Source: Prevotella denticola
GTDB taxonomy: Bacteria > Bacteroidota > Bacteroidia > Bacteroidales > Bacteroidaceae
Length of the DNA: 64,000 nt
Direction of reading: 5' to 3'
Assembly (NCBI RefSeq): GCF_900454835.1
Contig: NZ_UGTM01000002.1
Span: forward strand, 1,116,001-1,180,000
Of this stretch, positions 1-11,443 are shown one piece after another; the stretch's first letter is position 1; each line of letters opens with the position of its first letter. The notes below the pieces were generated by a model that was not told the origin of the DNA, did no database searches, and saw only the letters and a list, made by a program, of their open reading frames with translations. A program made the position numbers and the translations under genes.

Positions 1-1
1 G

Positions 2-1039
2 TGGATAAAATCCATTTCTGTGCGTAACAAGTATAAAGACCTGAATCTGATAGAGAAAGTCATCAGGGCAATGTACCTGTTGGAGATGCTGAGATTGTCC
101 GGTTGCCCTTTCTGTTTCAAGGGTGGTTCGGCTCTGATGCTTATTTTGGGTGAGTCCGCTCACCGACTATCCATAGACATTGACATTATCTGCCCGCCCG
201 GGACGGATATTGAGCCCTATCTGAAAGATATAGAAAAGTTCGGGTTCATATCCAAAACCCTTGAAGAACGGCAGCAGAGGGACACGAATATTCCCAAGAG
301 TCACTCGAAATTCTTTTATCACATCGCTTATAAGAACGATGATAAACCTGCGTATATACTGCTTGATGTCCTGTACGAGGATTTACAATATCACGCTACT
401 GAAGAAGTCGAGATTAAAGGACCTTTTATAGAATTGGACGATGAGCCGTTGAAGGTAACCGTGCCATCCGCTGATGATATTCTCGGTGATAAACTTACGG
501 CATTTGCTCCCAATACCTCTGGCATTCCTTATATCAAGGGAGACAGGGATTGCTCACTGGAAATCATCAAGCAGCTATACGATGTAGGCAGGCTGTTTGA
601 ACATTCCGGTAACTTTCAGCACACTAAGGATACTTTCACCCAAATCGGGAAAATAGAATTGCAATATCGGGGCTTACCCGCTGAACTGTCACTCATTTAT
701 GAGGATATTAGGGAGACCGCCTTGTGTCTGGGCACTAGAGGGCAGATGGGTAAAGGTGATTTCAAAATGCTGCAAAGTGGCATTAAGAAAATAGACGGCT
801 ACATCTACAAAGGGAAATATCGCATAGAAGAAGCTATCGTAGATTCGGCTCGTGCGGCTTACCTTGCTACCTCAATAGAAAAATCAAGCACAAGAATTGA
901 GAAATACGATGGAAATCCAAACACCATACTTGCCATGGAATTGTCTCCTTCCGTCAATAATAAACTCAACAAATTGAAGAAAATACTACCTGAAGCTTTC
1001 TTCTATTGGGTCAAGACAAGCGAACTATTACAAAAATAA
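2..1039 (+). CDS. AbiEii/AbiGii-type nucleotidyltransferase toxin, 5' end probably outside the window
   Basis: The protein resembles AbiEii-family nucleotidyltransferases, the toxin half of abortive-infection AbiE systems. What is seen is a polymerase-beta-like core: a GGSAL motif about 35 residues in, followed by S-x-D-x-D (SIDIDI), then a later DILGDKLTAF segment typical of the family. A GTG at 20 could start the gene, but the frame stays open back to base 2, so the true start may lie upstream of the window. AbiEi, the usual antitoxin encoded just before AbiEii, would also be off the left edge, so a functional pair cannot be confirmed. The gene ends just before a strong hairpin and converges with the methylase-helicase gene. 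Family assignment is fairly sure; activity is inferred. Confidence 0.8.
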   Translation, partial: WIKSISVRNKYKDLNLIEKVIRAMYLLEMLRLSGCPFCFKGGSALMLILGESAHRLSIDIDIICPPGTDIEPYLKDIEKFGFISKTLEERQQRDTNIPKSHSKFFYHIAYKNDDKPAYILLDVLYEDLQYHATEEVEIKGPFIELDDEPLKVTVPSADDILGDKLTAFAPNTSGIPYIKGDRDCSLEIIKQLYDVGRLFEHSGNFQHTKDTFTQIGKIELQYRGLPAELSLIYEDIRETALCLGTRGQMGKGDFKMLQSGIKKIDGYIYKGKYRIEEAIVDSARAAYLATSIEKSSTRIEKYDGNPNTILAMELSPSVNNKLNKLKKILPEAFFYWVKTSELLQK

Positions 1040-1047
1040 CCAGTTAA

Positions 1048-1080
1048 ATTTTGGCAATAATACTCGTTTATTGCCAAAAT
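1048..1080. terminator. Bidirectional terminator hairpin
   Basis: Perfect 13-bp inverted repeat (ATTTTGGCAATAA at 1048-1060 and its complement at 1068-1080) with a 7-nt loop, extended by imperfect pairing outward (CCAGTTA / TAACCGG). It lies between two convergent genes, so it can terminate both. Confidence 0.75.
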
Positions 1081-1117
1081 CTAACCGGCTCGACAAATAA
1101 TTACAAATACACTTCCA

Positions 1118-4100
1118 TTAGTGTCTCCACTTGGGTCTGAAACTCTGTAACCGGCTATCCTCTTCTTTATCTTGGACAGGGTTGTTTTCATTTTTTATTT
1201 TGGCAGAATAATTATTGTTGGGTAAATTCTCTTCTTGCTCCTTTTCTTCCGTTTCATCTTTTTCCTCATCAGGTGGAGCAAGTGTAAGTGCAATCTTTCT
1301 GTCCAGCTCCGCAGCTTCACTTTTAAGTGAGCGAAGCTCGTCCTCTTTTTTCCACGAGCTGTTTGCAATAGTAATGTAAACATCCTTATTGGCTGTTACT
1401 TTCTCCATTTCCTTCTCGTGCGATTCTATCACCTTTGGAATACGCTCCAAGGCATTAACGAAGTTCTGACATGCGAGTTTCGGGTCTGTTGCCAACTTTC
1501 CATTATTGTAAGTGTAGTAGATAGACTCCTGCCCTTTCACAAAGAAGCGGTTCACCGAGCAGTCGAACAAGTCCTTGGAAGTGCTCTCTGTCTTGACCAT
1601 GATAGAGAAACCATAAATATCACCGATTTTGTTGTACTCGCCCTTGGTTCGTGCCTTCTCGTCTATCTCCTGCAAACGTGCGGCGATGATCTTGATGTCG
1701 GTGCAGTCCTCCACACCTTTGATTGTCAGTTTATTGACGGGCAGTCCTTCCTTGTCACGCTCCACACGCTTCTCAAAACACTCCAAATCCGCCTTGGCTT
1801 CCTTGATCTTATCCGAATGGAAGGACACGGAACTGTCAATCTCCGCCAACTTCCCCGTCGCGGCATCACGCTCACGGAGGAAATTCTTGCGCTCGGATTC
1901 CAAGGTGGTAATCTTCTTGTCCAGTCTTGCTTTCTCCAAAAGGTCGGTATTGCCAGAAAGCACCGCTACGTATTCGGAGAAGTTCATGCCGCTGTCCTCG
2001 TCCATTGAACCCTCGTCAATGGTACGACTGCCAAGCGTGTTTGTCTTTAGCTGATTGATGAAAAGCTGCTTGTTGTGAAGCAGGTTGAACTTATAACTGT
2101 CTAGCGATCGCTCTACGGCATAGATAATCACATCGACCTTGTTGTCGGCAAACTCCTTGGCAACAAGGTTTCCTTTACGGATGGCACGCCCGTTACGCTG
2201 TTCCAGATCCGATGGTCGCCACGGCGTGTCAAGTTGATGGACCGCAACGGCACGTTGCTGGGCATTCACACCAGTACCCAACATAGAGGTAGAACCGAAG
2301 ATAATGCGAATGTCACCACGGTTCATGGCATCTACCATCGCTTTCTTTGCCTTCTCGTTCTTGCACTCCTGAATGAAGCGTATCTCGTAGGACGGGATAT
2401 GATAGTCTTCTACCAGCTTACGCTTGATTTCCGAATAGACATTGAAATCTCCACCAGGCTTATAAGTCCCCAAATCAGAGAAAACAAACTGCGTTCCTTT
2501 CTGTGCATCGTACTTTTGGTAATAGTCATTGAGCAGCTTCGCACAATGACTTGCCTTGTTGTCAATATGATCTGAGTACACATTTTCATCAATCATGCGT
2601 AAATCAAGGCTCATCTTGCGGGCGTAGTCTGTGGCAATGAGCATCTTCGCCCTTTCCTCACTCTCGCTCAGCGGCGCACGACCTAAGATTGTGGCATCGC
2701 CACTCTTGGCAAACTCCATCAACTTTCCGATAAAAACCTCCTGTTCGGGTGTCGGTGGTATGTTATGCAGTATCTCATTCTTCTCCGGTCTGTCAATACC
2801 GATGTCCTTGGCTGTACGAAAATCGCAAATCTCCGCATAGAAAGCAGCCAGCTCCGGAACCTTGATAAATGTTCTGAAGCGTTCCTTCTGAATAATCTCA
2901 TTCGTGATGGAAAACTCATAGTCGGTGGACTTCTTGGCAAAGACAGCAGCCCATGCGTCAAAACTATTGATGCCTTGCCTTTCCAAGGCTTGCGGGCGCA
3001 GATACTTGAAAAGCAGATAAAGTTCCGTCAGACTGTTGGAAATAGTTGTGCCTGAAAGGAAGGTTGCGCCCAAGTCCTTGCCCGACCGTTCCTGTATGGT
3101 ACGAATAGCAAAGAGCATGTTTAAGGCACGCTGTGAGCCATCGGGATTGCCCAAACCCGACACACGGTCATGGCGTGTGTTGAACATCAGATTCTTGAAT
3201 TGGTGCGATTCATCTACAAAGAGGTGGTCGATACCCATCATCTTGAAATCTACAGCATCATCCTTGCGCTCGGCGATGCTATCCTGTATGTTCTGCAACT
3301 TGGCTTCAAGCGTCTGCTTGCGTTTTTCCAGTCCTTTGAGCATGCCACGGGAGATGTCTCTTCCTTGTTGTCGCAACACTTCGAGGTTCTCTTCCACGGA
3401 GTCCAGTTCCTTTTGCATAATCGCTTCCTGTATCTCCAAGGCCTGCGGTATCATACCGAACTGTTCATGTGTAAGTATAATACAGTCCCAATCGTTGTTC
3501 TTGATGTCGTTGAAAATACGCTGGCGGTTCTGCTTATTGAAATCGTTCTTGCCTGGATAGAGTACCTTAGCATTAGGATAAGCTTTCCTAAAGGTATCGG
3601 CAATATCGAAGACGTTTGCCTTTAGTCCGATAATCATCGGCTTGTTTGAGAGTCCCAATCGCTTCATCTCGTAGGCAGCCGTACACATGATGAGTGTCTT
3701 TCCCGCTCCCACCTCGTGATCGCAGATGCCGCCACCGTTGGTTTTGAGCATCCACACAGCATCCTTCTGACTCTTGTAAAGGTCGGCAATGCCCAATCGT
3801 CTGAGGTCAAGGTCGGGAAACGTCTGGTGCGTGCCGTCAAAGTTCGGACGTACAAAACAGTTGAAAAGGCGGTTGTAACGGTCGGATAACTGCTGCTTGA
3901 ACGTGTCAGGTGTCCGTCCGAGCCAATCGACAAAGCCCTGCCTGATTTCCTCAATCTTGGCATTTGCCATCTGTATGGCATGTCCGTCCCTTACTTTGAT
4001 GGTCTTGGTCTCTCCCGTAACCTTGTCCGTCACCTCCTTGCTCTTGTTGATGTCGGGAATGGTATTGTGTAGGGCATGCTTTAAGAGATTGATACCGTCA

Positions 4101-7100
4101 TAGCGGCGGAACTCACCCTGTACGGCATACTTGTGCCAGATATTGGCATTCTTTCGGTCGCAGACAATGGAATACTCGTCCATGTTGGAATGGTAGGATA
4201 CGCCAATATCCGTCCCGAAAAACTCTGAGGCAAACCTGCCATAGACTTTGGCAGGTATCCAGCGTTCACCGAGATTGAAGTCAAGGTCCGCAAATGGAAT
4301 GGGTGTTGGCGTGGCTGCACGCAAGGCAGCAAGGCTCTGCTTTGCCTCTTCGTGGTCGGGATGGTCCAAGAGCCACGACTCGATACGCTCCGCCTTTTCT
4401 ATTACATTGCCCGAAATGAACTTGTCCGCCACTTCGTAGGCATTCTCTTCGGGATTGAAATAGATGCGACCTTCCAAGGAAGAAATGATGTCGCTTTCCT
4501 CCATATCAGGTAAAAGCGAACTCATGTAGTCAAGTTCCACCGTGCCGTACTTGTTGAGCGATGCACCCAGTGCCTCCATCGGGTCTGCGGCAACGGTCAG
4601 TTCCGTGGTGGAAAATGCCGTGGGATGGTCAAAGATGTCCGCTTTGACGTACCTGCCATTCTCAGAGCGTTCCAAGAAGAGCATTTCCACGCCTGTAGCA
4701 TCCATCTTGATGATGTCGGTGTTCGCCTTCTGGTTAAAGTAGCCCCAGCGTGCAACATAGTCATCATACAGATGATTGAGCCTGCTGCGGTCTTCCCTGT
4801 CCTCTGCATGGTTCTCTGCCTCGTAGTCATAGAGACGATGATAGCACTCCCGTATCTCGATATAGGCTTTGAGACGGGAGAGCTGCGCATACGGCAAGTC
4901 CATCGGGTTAAAAGTCGGATGTCGCTTTAAGTCAGAAAGAAACCCCATCTGCCCTTTCTGCACGACAATGGAGCCGTCTCTCAGGTGAGAGTCCGGCGAA
5001 GAGAGAAAAGGGCGCGGTGAAGCGTCAAACTCCTTTTTGACTTCCACTATCGGCTGCGGCTTGCGCTCCTCGGTTTCGTTCATGAAGTCGAAAAGCGACG
5101 GCTCACGTGGAGAGGAAGAAGCCTTTTTCCTGTTGCCACGGGTACGCCGTTGAGGAATAGTCGCTGCTTTTTGCATCTTGGACTCCGATGATTTCTGGGG
5201 AGCAGTTTGAGTTATAGGACGATGCGCCTGTGAAGTTCCTGAATTATCCTTGATTTCATTGTTCACACGGCTGACCTCTCTTGTCCAAAGGCTGTATTCC
5301 TCCGGGGCAAACAGTGACAGCTGCTCCGGTTGTCCGATGTCTTCCATGTTATTGTCCACCACTGGATGATGATCGTCGTCAAAGAATATCGTCTGCCCGT
5401 TCATCTTTCTCGGAGCTTCAATATCCGTACGGATTTCCTGTGGCTCCTGCTCGTATTGATGATGAAGTGTCAAGGCGGGTACGCCTTCGGGCGCAGGTTC
5501 TATAGTCATGGAAGGCTGTTCTGATACGAATTGTTGTGGGGCAGATTTTGATGATGACGGCTGTAATGGGATTGTCTCGCCGTTAGGAACGGTATTTTCC
5601 ATTATCTGCGTATCGTTCTCAGAAGCAATGGTTACAGTCTCCTTAACCTTATTCTCTGTTTCTGCCTTTGTTATCACTTCTTCCTTGATTTCCTCTGCCA
5701 CCACTTCTTCTTTGGTATATTGTCCCCTGACTATTTCTTCCAGTTCGGCTATCTCGTGCAATTTCTTAGGAGAGAAGTACAGGTCACGTTCAATCCCCAA
5801 TCCTCTTACCTTCACGCCTTCCATCTCATCGAGGGACATATTGCCAAGCTCCCAGCCATAACCCATCGTGACAGCACCGAAACCAATGCGGTTCTTAGGG
5901 TCATATTCCAGAAGGTAGGCTGTGTATGCTCCCATAGGGAAGAAATAGCGTGCATAGGCTATCTTATCACCAATGAGTTCCTTTTCCGTGCTGTAAAGTT
6001 TTGGCAGTTGCTTCCTGATATTGTCGGGCATGAGGTTATAGGCATCGTTTATACCCTTGTCTTCAGTCTTTGTCTTCTCTGTTTCTTCTTTCCGACTTAT
6101 GGTAATACCCAACTTGCGAAGCTGTTTCTCTGCTTCTGCCTCTCGCTCTGCCTCTGTCATCGGTATACCTGTTTCATATAGTTTACGGTCGATACGTTGT
6201 CCCATTTCAAGGGAGATCCGTGTTCGGAGACTTTCTGCCATTTCCTCAATCCCTCCCGTGAACCGATACTCCCATGCAGGTCTTCCATAAGGGTCTGTAC
6301 CCATTATGCGCTCTGTGGCAATGGTGCGATGAGAAATGTCTTTCCAATCTCCTACAAAAAGAGAGTTATGCTTGAAGACGACCGAAGAACCTTCTTCCTT
6401 GGGAACAGAAACAGTTTCTACGAACTGCTGTTCAATTCCTTCGCTGATTTCTTTACCCGTCTGCTTTTGCAGGACGATGAGGTCACTGCCTACGTCCGTT
6501 CCAGCATTGTCTGAAAACATACCCGATGGCAGTCGGAGAGCGGAGATAAGGCGGCTGTTCTGCATGAGGTAATGGCGTATGGCTTCATTGCGGGGACTGT
6601 CTAATACGCCCTGTGAGGTGATGAATGCCAAAATTCCACCTTCCTTGATGCAGTCCAGACCTTTCACGAAGAAGTAATTGTGAATGGCACGTGTGGACTC
6701 ACGTTTAAGAGTGTCCTTACCTTTGCTGTATTCTCGGTCATAGACCATGAAATCACCGAAAGGAATGTTACTTGTAATAAGGTCGTACTTGTCTTTGTTT
6801 TCTAACTCCCCTATAGCTTCAAAAGGCTCATTTCGGACGAAGATATTGCCTTTGCCATAGGGGTGCAGGGCTTGACTGATGCGGGCAGTGAGCAAGTCCT
6901 TCTCCATTGCATCTACAACTCCTGCTTGCTTTGCAAAGGTCTCGGCAAAGGCACCCATACCAGCCGAAGGATCCAAACATCGGCGTATGGGTACATTTAC
7001 AGAAGTGAGAGCATCGGCAATGGCGGTAACGATACGGGTATCAGTATAGAAGGAGGTCAGTACGCTTGCCTTGATGCTCTCCCAATACCGCTTGGCAGTG

Positions 7101-7363
7101 TTGGCATCTAAGGCTTCACGATAAATCATCTGCTTGAGCTGTTGGGTAGGTTCAAAGAGGTTCTGCTCAGACTTGCTCCAATAGCGTATGTCATCGGGAT
7201 TATCTGTGCGGTTGAGTACACATTTCAAGCCACCGAAACCTTGATAGTTCCGCAAGATACTTTTCTCAGTTTCGGTGGCTTCACGACGTTCTTTCTCTAG
7301 GCGCAAGACCACACGGATGGCTTCCGTGTTGGCTTGCAGGACTTCTTTCTTATTGTATGCCAT
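1118..7363 (-). CDS. N-6 DNA methylase / SNF2-type helicase fusion of conjugative elements
   Basis: Very large (2081 aa) protein common in Bacteroidetes ICEs. The N-terminal third looks like an N-6 adenine methylase: a [13 protein letters not shown] SAM motif near residue 130 and N199-I-P-F in place of the catalytic NPPY/F. The helicase part carries Walker A (VGAGKT, Lys about 1222), a DESH Walker B (about 1384-1387) and motif [10 protein letters not shown] (from about 1722). The middle (about 560-850) is low-complexity and charged, and the C-terminus (about 1800-1990) is rich in charged heptads. It is the last gene of a leftward operon after the DUF3945 and topoisomerase genes. A role in processing or protecting the transferred DNA is inferred. 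The catalytic tetrapeptide departs from the consensus at position 2 (I for P), so methylation activity is uncertain. Confidence 0.9.
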   Translation of the reverse strand: MAYNKKEVLQANTEAIRVVLRLEKERREATETEKSILRNYQGFGGLKCVLNRTDNPDDIRYWSKSEQNLFEPTQQLKQMIYREALDANTAKRYWESIKASVLTSFYTDTRIVTAIADALTSVNVPIRRCLDPSAGMGAFAETFAKQAGVVDAMEKDLLTARISQALHPYGKGNIFVRNEPFEAIGELENKDKYDLITSNIPFGDFMVYDREYSKGKDTLKRESTRAIHNYFFVKGLDCIKEGGILAFITSQGVLDSPRNEAIRHYLMQNSRLISALRLPSGMFSDNAGTDVGSDLIVLQKQTGKEISEGIEQQFVETVSVPKEEGSSVVFKHNSLFVGDWKDISHRTIATERIMGTDPYGRPAWEYRFTGGIEEMAESLRTRISLEMGQRIDRKLYETGIPMTEAEREAEAEKQLRKLGITISRKEETEKTKTEDKGINDAYNLMPDNIRKQLPKLYSTEKELIGDKIAYARYFFPMGAYTAYLLEYDPKNRIGFGAVTMGYGWELGNMSLDEMEGVKVRGLGIERDLYFSPKKLHEIAELEEIVRGQYTKEEVVAEEIKEEVITKAETENKVKETVTIASENDTQIMENTVPNGETIPLQPSSSKSAPQQFVSEQPSMTIEPAPEGVPALTLHHQYEQEPQEIRTDIEAPRKMNGQTIFFDDDHHPVVDNNMEDIGQPEQLSLFAPEEYSLWTREVSRVNNEIKDNSGTSQAHRPITQTAPQKSSESKMQKAATIPQRRTRGNRKKASSSPREPSLFDFMNETEERKPQPIVEVKKEFDASPRPFLSSPDSHLRDGSIVVQKGQMGFLSDLKRHPTFNPMDLPYAQLSRLKAYIEIRECYHRLYDYEAENHAEDREDRSRLNHLYDDYVARWGYFNQKANTDIIKMDATGVEMLFLERSENGRYVKADIFDHPTAFSTTELTVAADPMEALGASLNKYGTVELDYMSSLLPDMEESDIISSLEGRIYFNPEENAYEVADKFISGNVIEKAERIESWLLDHPDHEEAKQSLAALRAATPTPIPFADLDFNLGERWIPAKVYGRFASEFFGTDIGVSYHSNMDEYSIVCDRKNANIWHKYAVQGEFRRYDGINLLKHALHNTIPDINKSKEVTDKVTGETKTIKVRDGHAIQMANAKIEEIRQGFVDWLGRTPDTFKQQLSDRYNRLFNCFVRPNFDGTHQTFPDLDLRRLGIADLYKSQKDAVWMLKTNGGGICDHEVGAGKTLIMCTAAYEMKRLGLSNKPMIIGLKANVFDIADTFRKAYPNAKVLYPGKNDFNKQNRQRIFNDIKNNDWDCIILTHEQFGMIPQALEIQEAIMQKELDSVEENLEVLRQQGRDISRGMLKGLEKRKQTLEAKLQNIQDSIAERKDDAVDFKMMGIDHLFVDESHQFKNLMFNTRHDRVSGLGNPDGSQRALNMLFAIRTIQERSGKDLGATFLSGTTISNSLTELYLLFKYLRPQALERQGINSFDAWAAVFAKKSTDYEFSITNEIIQKERFRTFIKVPELAAFYAEICDFRTAKDIGIDRPEKNEILHNIPPTPEQEVFIGKLMEFAKSGDATILGRAPLSESEERAKMLIATDYARKMSLDLRMIDENVYSDHIDNKASHCAKLLNDYYQKYDAQKGTQFVFSDLGTYKPGGDFNVYSEIKRKLVEDYHIPSYEIRFIQECKNEKAKKAMVDAMNRGDIRIIFGSTSMLGTGVNAQQRAVAVHQLDTPWRPSDLEQRNGRAIRKGNLVAKEFADNKVDVIIYAVERSLDSYKFNLLHNKQLFINQLKTNTLGSRTIDEGSMDEDSGMNFSEYVAVLSGNTDLLEKARLDKKITTLESERKNFLRERDAATGKLAEIDSSVSFHSDKIKEAKADLECFEKRVERDKEGLPVNKLTIKGVEDCTDIKIIAARLQEIDEKARTKGEYNKIGDIYGFSIMVKTESTSKDLFDCSVNRFFVKGQESIYYTYNNGKLATDPKLACQNFVNALERIPKVIESHEKEMEKVTANKDVYITIANSSWKKEDELRSLKSEAAELDRKIALTLAPPDEEKDETEEKEQEENLPNNNYSAKIKNENNPVQDKEEDSRLQSFRPKWRH

Positions 7364-7456
7364 AGTGTTTTCTTTTAATAAAGTGGAGGTAAAAAGGTCG
7401 GGAGGTAGTACTTGTATCTCCCGACCTATATCTATTCCTCGTTGTTTTTGCCAGGA

Positions 7457-9538
7457 TTATCTCCCTCTTTGTTTTCCTTTCTTATTCTCAAACTCAAAGA
7501 AAGTGATGTAATCTTCGCCCAGAACAAGTCGGGCATTGAATTTCTTTCCTGCCTTGCTGGTCAGCCCTTTAAGGGTAGACGTACGACCGGAGCTTATCAA
7601 GTCACGGATGTTATCTTCAGAGAGATGTATGCCGCAGACTTCACGAAACACGTGGAAACCACAGGTTTCATGCCTGCACTTGGCTACCTTGGCATAGATG
7701 CCGACACTCTGCTGTCCGCATTTTGGGCAGCGGTAGACAGGATAGAACTTTTGTTCGGGAGTAAGTGAAAGGAGTTCCTCACAGATGGTGACGACGTATG
7801 AGTTGATGCCTTGTGAAAACTTATCTGCAGGCATCTTTCCTGCTTCAATAGCGGCAAGTGCCAGTTCCCATGCACCTGTCATCTCCGCGTTGGCAATCTT
7901 TTTATCTTTGACAATCTCATAGACTGCCAGGCCTTTCTCGGTAGGTATGATGGCTTTCTTGTCCCTGCGGATATAATCACGGAGGATAAGCGTTTCGATG
8001 ATGTTGGCTCTTGTGGCAGGTGTGCCAATACCGCACTCTGCCATTGCTTTGCGCTTATCGTCTTCCTTCACTTCCTTGCCAGCATTCTCCATAGCAGAAA
8101 GCAGTGTCGCTTCTGTGTAGAGTGGTTTAGGTTTAGTCTTATGCTCGGTGATGTCTGCATTGACAAGTGATAGGACTTCACCTTCTGTTAAGTTCGGCAA
8201 TGAAGACAAAATATGTTCATCACCATCTTCTTTCTTATCTGCTTCTGTTGCCTTGTCTTTCTGCACGGCTTTCCATCCCAAGGAGATCTGCCTACACGCT
8301 TTCCAAGTAAAGGTGTTGGTACCGTCAGTAAACCGCACCTGCATACGCTCTTCCTCGGAATCGGGAGAAAAGGCTTCGACAAAGCGATTGACCACCATTT
8401 GATAGATAGTTGTTTCATCTGCCGACAATCCTAAGGGTGTTTCACCTGTCGGTATGATGGCGTGGTGGTCGGTAACTTTGGCATTGTCCACAGAATGGCG
8501 GTTAAGTGGATTTGATAGTGTCTTGCCTATCTTGCGTAGCAGAGCGGGTATTTCCTCGAAGACATCCTCGCTGATATATCTGCTGCCTGTGCGTGGATAG
8601 GTTGTGATTTTCTTCTCATAGAGGCTTTGGGCTATCGAGAGGGTCTTGTCTGCAGAAAAGCCGTGGCGTCTGTTGGCATCTTTCTGCAAGGCAGTAAGGT
8701 CGTACAAGAGTGGTGGCGGTGTACCAGCCACCTTTCTTACGACCGATTCCACTGTAAGCTGGCTCTGACTGCGAAGTGCAGCGAGAGCAGTCTGTGCCGA
8801 TGCTTCACTCTCATTGTCTTTACAGCCAACGGCTTTCAGCGACAAGCCCTCTTTTTCTGTGTGAACGGATAATTTCCAATAGGGCACGGAAGAAAAATCA
8901 CGATTCTCTATGTACCGACGGCAGACCATAGCAAGTGTTGGGGTCTGTACCCGTCCCAAAGAATAGCCTCCCTTGCGGGCGATAGACAATGCACGGCTTG
9001 CATTGATACCCACCAACCAGTCGGCTTCGCTTCTTGCCTTGGCGGAATGATAGAGATTGTCGTAACAGTTTCCAGGTTTGAGATTGGAAAGTCCTTCACG
9101 GATAGCCTTGTCTGTGAGTGAACTTATCCAAAGGCGGTCGAAAGGCTTTCGACAATTTAGATATTGATAGATATAGCGGAAGATGAGCTCACCCTCACGC
9201 CCTGCATCGGTGGCAACGATGATGCGGTCTGCCTTGTCAAAGCAGGAGCGTATCACCTTGAGTTGCTTCAATGCTGCTGGATCTGATACATACTCCTTGT
9301 CCTTACGCACTTGTCGTACCACTAACTGAAAGGGATTGGGACGAATGGGTAAGTCCTCACGCTTATAAGCGGAAAAACCATAGGATTCGGGCATGGCAAG
9401 GGCGATGAGGTGTCCCATTGCCCAAGTAACGACATAGCCGCAGCCTTCCATATATCCGTCCTGCTTGCTCGTTGCTCCTACGATGCGGGCAATATCTCTG
9501 GCTACCGAGGGTTTCTCGGCAATAATACAAGTTGTCAT
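7457..9538 (-). CDS. topB: DNA topoisomerase III (type IA), ICE-encoded
   Basis: Type IA topoisomerase of 693 aa. The N-terminal Toprim domain begins with IIAEKPSVARDIA and contains the DAGREGE metal site. The active-site tyrosine is in TTYPRTGSRYIS (Tyr about 314). The C-terminus has zinc-finger-like cysteines (YRCPKCG...CRHETC) and one copy of a repeat, (G)xxLSxxxxxxLxxG...KxGKxFxAxL, that also appears several times in the neighbouring DUF3945 protein. In CTnDOT the homologous enzyme is Exc, which supports excision. Here it sits 20 bp after the DUF3945 gene and 93 bp before the methylase-helicase, so it is probably the middle gene of one operon. Confidence 0.93.
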   Translation of the reverse strand: MTTCIIAEKPSVARDIARIVGATSKQDGYMEGCGYVVTWAMGHLIALAMPESYGFSAYKREDLPIRPNPFQLVVRQVRKDKEYVSDPAALKQLKVIRSCFDKADRIIVATDAGREGELIFRYIYQYLNCRKPFDRLWISSLTDKAIREGLSNLKPGNCYDNLYHSAKARSEADWLVGINASRALSIARKGGYSLGRVQTPTLAMVCRRYIENRDFSSVPYWKLSVHTEKEGLSLKAVGCKDNESEASAQTALAALRSQSQLTVESVVRKVAGTPPPLLYDLTALQKDANRRHGFSADKTLSIAQSLYEKKITTYPRTGSRYISEDVFEEIPALLRKIGKTLSNPLNRHSVDNAKVTDHHAIIPTGETPLGLSADETTIYQMVVNRFVEAFSPDSEEERMQVRFTDGTNTFTWKACRQISLGWKAVQKDKATEADKKEDGDEHILSSLPNLTEGEVLSLVNADITEHKTKPKPLYTEATLLSAMENAGKEVKEDDKRKAMAECGIGTPATRANIIETLILRDYIRRDKKAIIPTEKGLAVYEIVKDKKIANAEMTGAWELALAAIEAGKMPADKFSQGINSYVVTICEELLSLTPEQKFYPVYRCPKCGQQSVGIYAKVAKCRHETCGFHVFREVCGIHLSEDNIRDLISSGRTSTLKGLTSKAGKKFNARLVLGEDYITFFEFENKKGKQRGR

Positions 9539-9558
9539 AGTGCTGAATGGTTTTAAGG

Positions 9559-10968
9559 TTACAATCTACGTCCACGGGACTTCTTCTGCTTGTTCTCGTC
9601 CTGCTTTTGCTTCTGCTCGGCAGTAGGTTGTGTCTGTCCCGTTTTGAGAGGCTCTTTCACATCCTTGGTGGCTTCATTCGTCTTGCCGTGGTTATTGACA
9701 GCTACCTGTGTTTTGTGTTCTTCGGCTACGGTAACCACTTTTTCTTTGCCGGTTTCCTGCTTCTTGTCAGGATTCCACTTGTAAAAACGTGGGCGGTTCT
9801 GCTCCTTGTCCATACGAACGTATGCGTTGAAAGGTTGCCCTTGTTTATCCACCATATTCTTTAGATATAGTGTACGACCGCTATCCAAGGCTTCACGCTG
9901 TTTATCTGATAACTCTAAGCCGCAAAGCTTATGTGGGATGCCTTGCTGCTGTGTCTGTTTGTGTTCCTGTCGTTCTCTTAAACTCTTGCTGTCGCCAAAG
10001 ATAAACTCAATGCCCTTTCGCTCGGCATTAACTTGAAGCGTGGCATCAAAGGACTTACCGCTCTTGGCAGTCATACCTTCCACCTTCACGGCTTTGCCTT
10101 CCACGAGGTCTTTGTATTGTACATCAGAGAGCGTAACGCCCTTGATTTCCTTGGGAATGTTCACACGGTCGGCACGCAGGGTTATAATTTCGTTGGTCTG
10201 CGGGTCGATGGAGACGTAGGCAGAGAAAGGTTCGCCATTCTTGGGTGTTACTTCAATGGTCTTGCCGAGATTACCCGTAGTGAGGAGTTGCTCCTTTTCT
10301 TCGGGAGAGAACTTGTAGCCCATATAGGGAAAGTCAAGCTGTGGTTCTTTTCTCAAAGGATGAATTGCCAAACCGATATTGCCATTATCGTCCGTACGGA
10401 ACGCAAGGCGGGCTTCGGTGTAGATAGTCGTTTCGCCAAAGGGAACGGCAATCGTCAAGAGGTTGGTCTTCTGCCAGTTAAGCATTTTTTCCAACTCTCC
10501 ACTCTGTTCCAATCTCTCACGGGACAGTCCAAGGTTGTCGAGCATCTTCCAGTCCACTTTCTCGGGGTCGATGGCAGTGGTATTCTTCTTTTGCGGCAGA
10601 TAATCCTCAAAGGACACTCCAATCTCTGCCAGCTGCTGCTTGCTTTCGAGCTTCTCACGGCTTTGCAGCATGGTGCGCAGGTTATCCACGCCCTGCTCCA
10701 CATTGTCTGCCAATACTTTGTACAGTCCAAAATGAGTTGGGTTATTAAACTGTTTGAGGAAGTTGGCCATGAAGTTCTTCAGAAGTCCGTCCTTGCTATT
10801 GAACTTCAAGAACGCTGCCTGATTGGCAGCGGCAGCCTCTGTGGTCTTGAGGTTTCCCTTGTCGTCAACACCGGACACGACGGACAGCTTGCCCGCTTCC
10901 TGCTCATTTTTTACTTCCGTGCGGTCTTCCAAGACCAGCACGTAATTGTCATTGCTGTTTGATTCCAT
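9559..10968 (-). CDS. DUF3945 (and DUF4099-like) conjugative-element protein
   Basis: A 469-aa soluble protein recognised as the DUF3945 protein found beside topoisomerase III in Bacteroidetes ICEs. Roughly residues 215-400 contain three copies of a repeat of the form G-x-x-(L/F)-S-x-x-(Q/E)...G+...KxGxPFxAxV (YKFSPEEKEQLL, VTLSDVQYKDLV, LELSDKQREALD). The repeat is also present once at the topoisomerase C-terminus, which suggests a shared nucleic-acid or partner-binding fold. The C-terminus is Lys/Gln-rich and disordered. It is the first gene of the leftward operon. No catalytic motif is seen and its function is unknown. Confidence 0.85.
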   Translation of the reverse strand: MESNSNDNYVLVLEDRTEVKNEQEAGKLSVVSGVDDKGNLKTTEAAAANQAAFLKFNSKDGLLKNFMANFLKQFNNPTHFGLYKVLADNVEQGVDNLRTMLQSREKLESKQQLAEIGVSFEDYLPQKKNTTAIDPEKVDWKMLDNLGLSRERLEQSGELEKMLNWQKTNLLTIAVPFGETTIYTEARLAFRTDDNGNIGLAIHPLRKEPQLDFPYMGYKFSPEEKEQLLTTGNLGKTIEVTPKNGEPFSAYVSIDPQTNEIITLRADRVNIPKEIKGVTLSDVQYKDLVEGKAVKVEGMTAKSGKSFDATLQVNAERKGIEFIFGDSKSLRERQEHKQTQQQGIPHKLCGLELSDKQREALDSGRTLYLKNMVDKQGQPFNAYVRMDKEQNRPRFYKWNPDKKQETGKEKVVTVAEEHKTQVAVNNHGKTNEATKDVKEPLKTGQTQPTAEQKQKQDENKQKKSRGRRL

Positions 10969-11443
10969 TGCTTGATAATTTTTATGGTGAATACTTTTAT
11001 CAAGCAGCTAAATTATAGGTATATGAAGAGATATAAAAGTTTTCGGGAAAAGTGGGAAATAAAAGGAATTTATGTGAAATAACCTGTTGTACTTAGTTTA
11101 CAGGATAACCTCAAAAATCACTTAGCTAGAATATCGTTTCCATAATAAGAATATTCAATTGCTATTCACAAAAAATAAACTGAAAGTCTGCAAACCGTTT
11201 ATCTATAGGCGATACAGGCATTTTTACTCTATGGGGACTTGTATTTTAGTTCCAAATAGTAAGCATCACAAAAATGCTTGTTCTTATTAGAAAATGACTT
11301 ATTTTTTGGATTTAAAGTCAAAAAAAGTGGTGTTAAAGACGATTTCTATTACACAGATTGGAAGAAAAAAGTTTTACTGGACGACTTAAAAATCCCCCAA
11401 TTATCACGCTAGATAAGTGGGGAATATACTTGTTATGTATCGT
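10969..11443. other. Intergenic region, AT-rich; presumed promoter region of the DUF3945 operon
   Basis: 475 bp between the DUF3945 start and the 3' end of the TetR gene. No convincing gene is visible; a 31-codon frame (from about 11291) has no recognisable product. No clean TAnnTTTG promoter was found for the leftward operon. This is also the left junction between the ICE backbone and the cargo, and no inverted repeat or transposase marks it. Confidence 0.4.

Noticed and set aside
10033..10962. Long open frame on the + strand (309 codons) opposite the DUF3945 gene
   Set aside because: It is antisense to a recognised gene family, has no domain, and its composition mirrors the codon use of the real gene. 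Similar antisense frames throughout 1.4-7.3 kb, 38.5-39.2 kb and elsewhere were dismissed for the same reason.
11291..11386. 31-codon frame (MTYFLDLKSKKVV...)
   Set aside because: Too short, no promoter or RBS, no recognisable product; possibly a remnant but not supportable.
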